Below, one piece after another: positions 62,019-64,000 of a stretch of DNA of 64,000 bases; position 1 is the first letter of the stretch, and each line of letters starts with the position of its first letter. The notes beneath the pieces were generated by a model. That model was given only the letters and a program-made list of their open reading frames with translations, ran no database searches and was not told the origin of the DNA. The DNA comes from Sipunculus nudus (taxonomy: Eukaryota; Annelida; Sipuncula; Golfingiida; Sipunculidae), in the NCBI GenBank assembly GCA_026874595.1, contig CM049319.1, forward strand, positions 54,852,917 to 54,916,916. Direction: 5' to 3'. Position numbers and translations under genes: made by a program.

Positions 62019-63325
62019 CCGTAAAATCTCCACTTAAAACCGCGGTTTAATCAAGAAATTCAAAATGTTGAAATCGGGTTGATTTCCTGAAAGCACTGTG
62101 CGGTTTATACTAGAAGGGTTTCCTGAATATCTTCCTGACAGACATCGTTTTTGGGCCGGCGAGTGGGCGATAATATCGCAACTTTCGAAGGCCGTTCTTA
62201 GCAGCAGTCTCGCATGCATGGCAGCCGTGTGTAAATGTGTTATTTACGATTATTTGTTATTTATAGATTAAATATTGCTGATTAATTTTCGTGTGATATA
62301 TAACTTGTTATAAAATCTTGGTAATTGTCACCAAATAATACGTTTACAACAACCCAGCTGTAACACACAGCGGCCCACTTCGTTGGGCATGGTCAAGCAA
62401 AATTGAAATAAAAGCCTACTTTAAACCCATTTGCGGCATTATTTAGCAATGATTATTTGTTTCAAACGTAAAATGAATAAAAGGCCGACATCGTTAAGAG
62501 TCACACAATCGCAGACGATCGTTTTAAAATCAAGTTTGAGTGCCGCCATGTGCTGAAACGCCCTGGTATTCTGCCAAGAATATTTTGAACGGCTGTACGC
62601 TGTGGGTGGTAAACAGAACAGCCACCTATTTCGTCCCATCGTGCCTTGCGCGAACACTGCCTTGACAAAATGGCTCCCCACACGGAAACTTTCTTCAGGA
62701 AAAAAACTTGCTTACCCGGACTGGCCACTTTAATTTTACCTTAAAATCACTCGTTTTCAAGTTAACGATGTCAACGTACGATGTGACGATGATAATACCG
62801 ATGTAACCGGTATGAAAATGATTTGAATCTTCCGAGTAATTCCAGAAAATGGAATTTTCATCAAAAATTAAGATTTCAAAATATTACTTTCAGAATTAAA
62901 ATATACAGTGACTTGAAATGGATCAGCAGAATATTTTTTTCCAAAATATAATGACAAATCGGTAGTAAACAAGAATACGGCACGGAATATAAAATCTGTA
63001 TAAACAGGCAGAGGTTCATCGGCCCTTACGTCTTCCCAAACTTCATGCTTGAGTGACCCTGCAAAAAAAGTGTTATGATGTGTTTAAATAATATGCCCAA
63101 GGAATTTAAATGTGGTCAGGAATGGCCGAGTCGCAACCTACGCCTGTTCATTTCTAGATGATAGCTTGATTGTGTCTTTTGTCAAATCATTCCGTAGCAA
63201 AAGTTGGTGCGGTTTTAAAGGGGGGTTCTTAGTATTTGAGCCTCTCGCGGTGTCTCACCTGGAATTTCGGCGAAGTCTGGGTGCGGTTTTAATCGGAAGT
63301 GCGGTTTTAAGTGGAGATTTTACGG
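62019..63325. mobile_element. Young 1307-bp TA-flanked DNA transposon (non-autonomous)
   Basis: Perfect 25-bp terminal inverted repeats lie at 62019-62043 and 63301-63325, starting CCGTAAAATCTCCACTTAAA. TA flanks both sides (62017-62018, 63326-63327). Removing the element and one TA restores GCATAATGTTAGATGTCC, exactly as in the other family A copies. GTGCGGTTTTAA-like words repeat below both ends. TA duplication points to the Tc1/mariner superfamily, perhaps its pogo-like branch (inferred from the terminus style). Minus-strand frames of 75-80 codons (62439-62728) show no DDE transposase motif. The interior is richer in CpG than its surroundings, which fits recent arrival. Confidence 0.85.
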
Positions 63326-64000
63326 TAATGTTAGATGTCCCCAAGATCTCCTACCAAGCCGAAAACTGGGTCTTTGCGACTTCATTCCTTTGAGAAATTA
63401 AGGAAAAACCTCAATTTTTTATTAAAAACCTATTTTCACACTTTAGGACTGCCTAATATCAAAACCACTCATCTGTTTTTATTCATATTTCCTATAAATA
63501 ATCCTCTATATAATTCCTATGTACATGCCAGAAATTAGGTCTGTATTATTTAATTTAAAAAAGTTATGGGCCCAAACATAATGCATTTTGTAAATAATCA
63601 GGAAAGAAATTTTATCACTTATCACAAAACTTGTTAAAGCTAAGCACTTTTTTTCCAGTAATATTACTTTTATTAATCAAAATTAAATTTTATACCCAAA
63701 ATTAGATCAAAATCTTTTAAATTTTTAAAAATATTAGAAAAAATAAAAAATTGGTACCTTAAATTTTGCCCAACTTTGACCATGGCACTTTTTTTGCTGT
63801 AACTGCTGTGGATTTAATTTTCACAGCATGTTTTTTGTTAGCATTTCAACTGTTAACACCAAAAATTTGAAACCAGTTGATCAAAAACTGTAGATTTTAT
63901 TCAAGTTTTCAAGCACCATGTCACTTATTGCCAGTGTTATGCAGTTTGCTAGAGCTCAGCTCCTGAGCTTCAGCTCTAAGTTCCTTAAATTTGGCATACA

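Larger units (their letters stand above)
61849..64000 (+). mobile_element. Family A element 7, partial at window end
   Basis: Start dyad at 61849 and the longest CCGT tract of the window (about 61894-61966). The core reads normally to TTCAGCATA (62018), is interrupted by a TA-flanked transposon, and resumes ATGTTAGATGTCCCC at 63328 through to the last base. It runs off the window. Confidence 0.8.

Noticed and set aside
62439-62728. Transposase remnant in the TA-flanked element
   Set aside because: The two minus-strand frames show no DDE/D spacing or DNA-binding helix pattern that I can recognise. The element looks non-coding.

Overview
This window looks like non-coding DNA from an animal genome, most likely a marine lophotrochozoan and probably a bivalve mollusc. 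It is AT-rich, and no open frame reads as a recognisable protein or carries a plausible exon chain. The organism call is an inference. It rests on abundant non-autonomous repeats whose build matches the 'pearl'/Helentron-type elements known from bivalves: tandem core units, a tetranucleotide CCGT (ACGG) microsatellite, subterminal inverted repeats, dyad ends and insertion in T runs.

Repeat families (labels are mine). Family A starts with the dyad AGCTCAGCTGACT...AGTCATCTGAGCT and a (CCGT)n tract, and ends CAGCTGAGC...GACCCATGGGTCCCTTG. It occurs at 12669-14740, 32234-33920, 34418-35698, 37500-40124, 54951-55985 + 60527-61848, 55986-60526 and 61849 to the window end, always on the same strand. 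Family B has a GTATCCGCC dyad at one end and a hairpin plus CTAG at the other, with roughly 280-bp cores. It lies at 11336-12218 (minus), 21690-22046 (decayed), 33975-35790 (split by A) and 49195-50687. Family C has roughly 330-bp cores and GCTTGCCGG ends, at 1460-2430 and 7085-9085. Cut-and-paste elements are TTAA-flanked MITEs (3367-3867, 4024-4495, 12419-14968), a pogo/Tigger-like MITE (10575-10736), a hAT-like element (47880-48305) and a 1.3-kb TA-flanked transposon with perfect 25-bp terminal inverted repeats (62019-63325).

Layout. 1-12 kb: unique DNA with family C, MITEs and family B. 12.4-15 kb: a MITE split by family A. 15.6-16.2 kb: a candidate regulatory block. 17.4-19.9 kb: a 30-bp minisatellite with about 84 units. 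21-25.4 kb: decayed repeat mosaics and a (TA)n tract. 25.7-28.8 kb: a 47-bp minisatellite whose centre became a 141-bp trimeric higher-order repeat. 30.7-40.1 kb: dense A and B elements. 40.1-49 kb: mostly unique DNA with several regulatory-looking clusters, a 53-bp minisatellite and a hAT-like element. 49.2-50.7 kb: family B. 50.7-54.9 kb: unique DNA. 54.95-64 kb: a nest of family A elements holding the young TA transposon.

No genes act together here. The most useful content is the insertion history, which can be read from interrupted repeats, and the possible spread of CTCF-like and nuclear-receptor-like motifs by families B and C. Regulatory calls are motif-based guesses made by eye. Repeat boundaries are good to a few bases where a dyad, TIR or target duplication is visible and approximate elsewhere.
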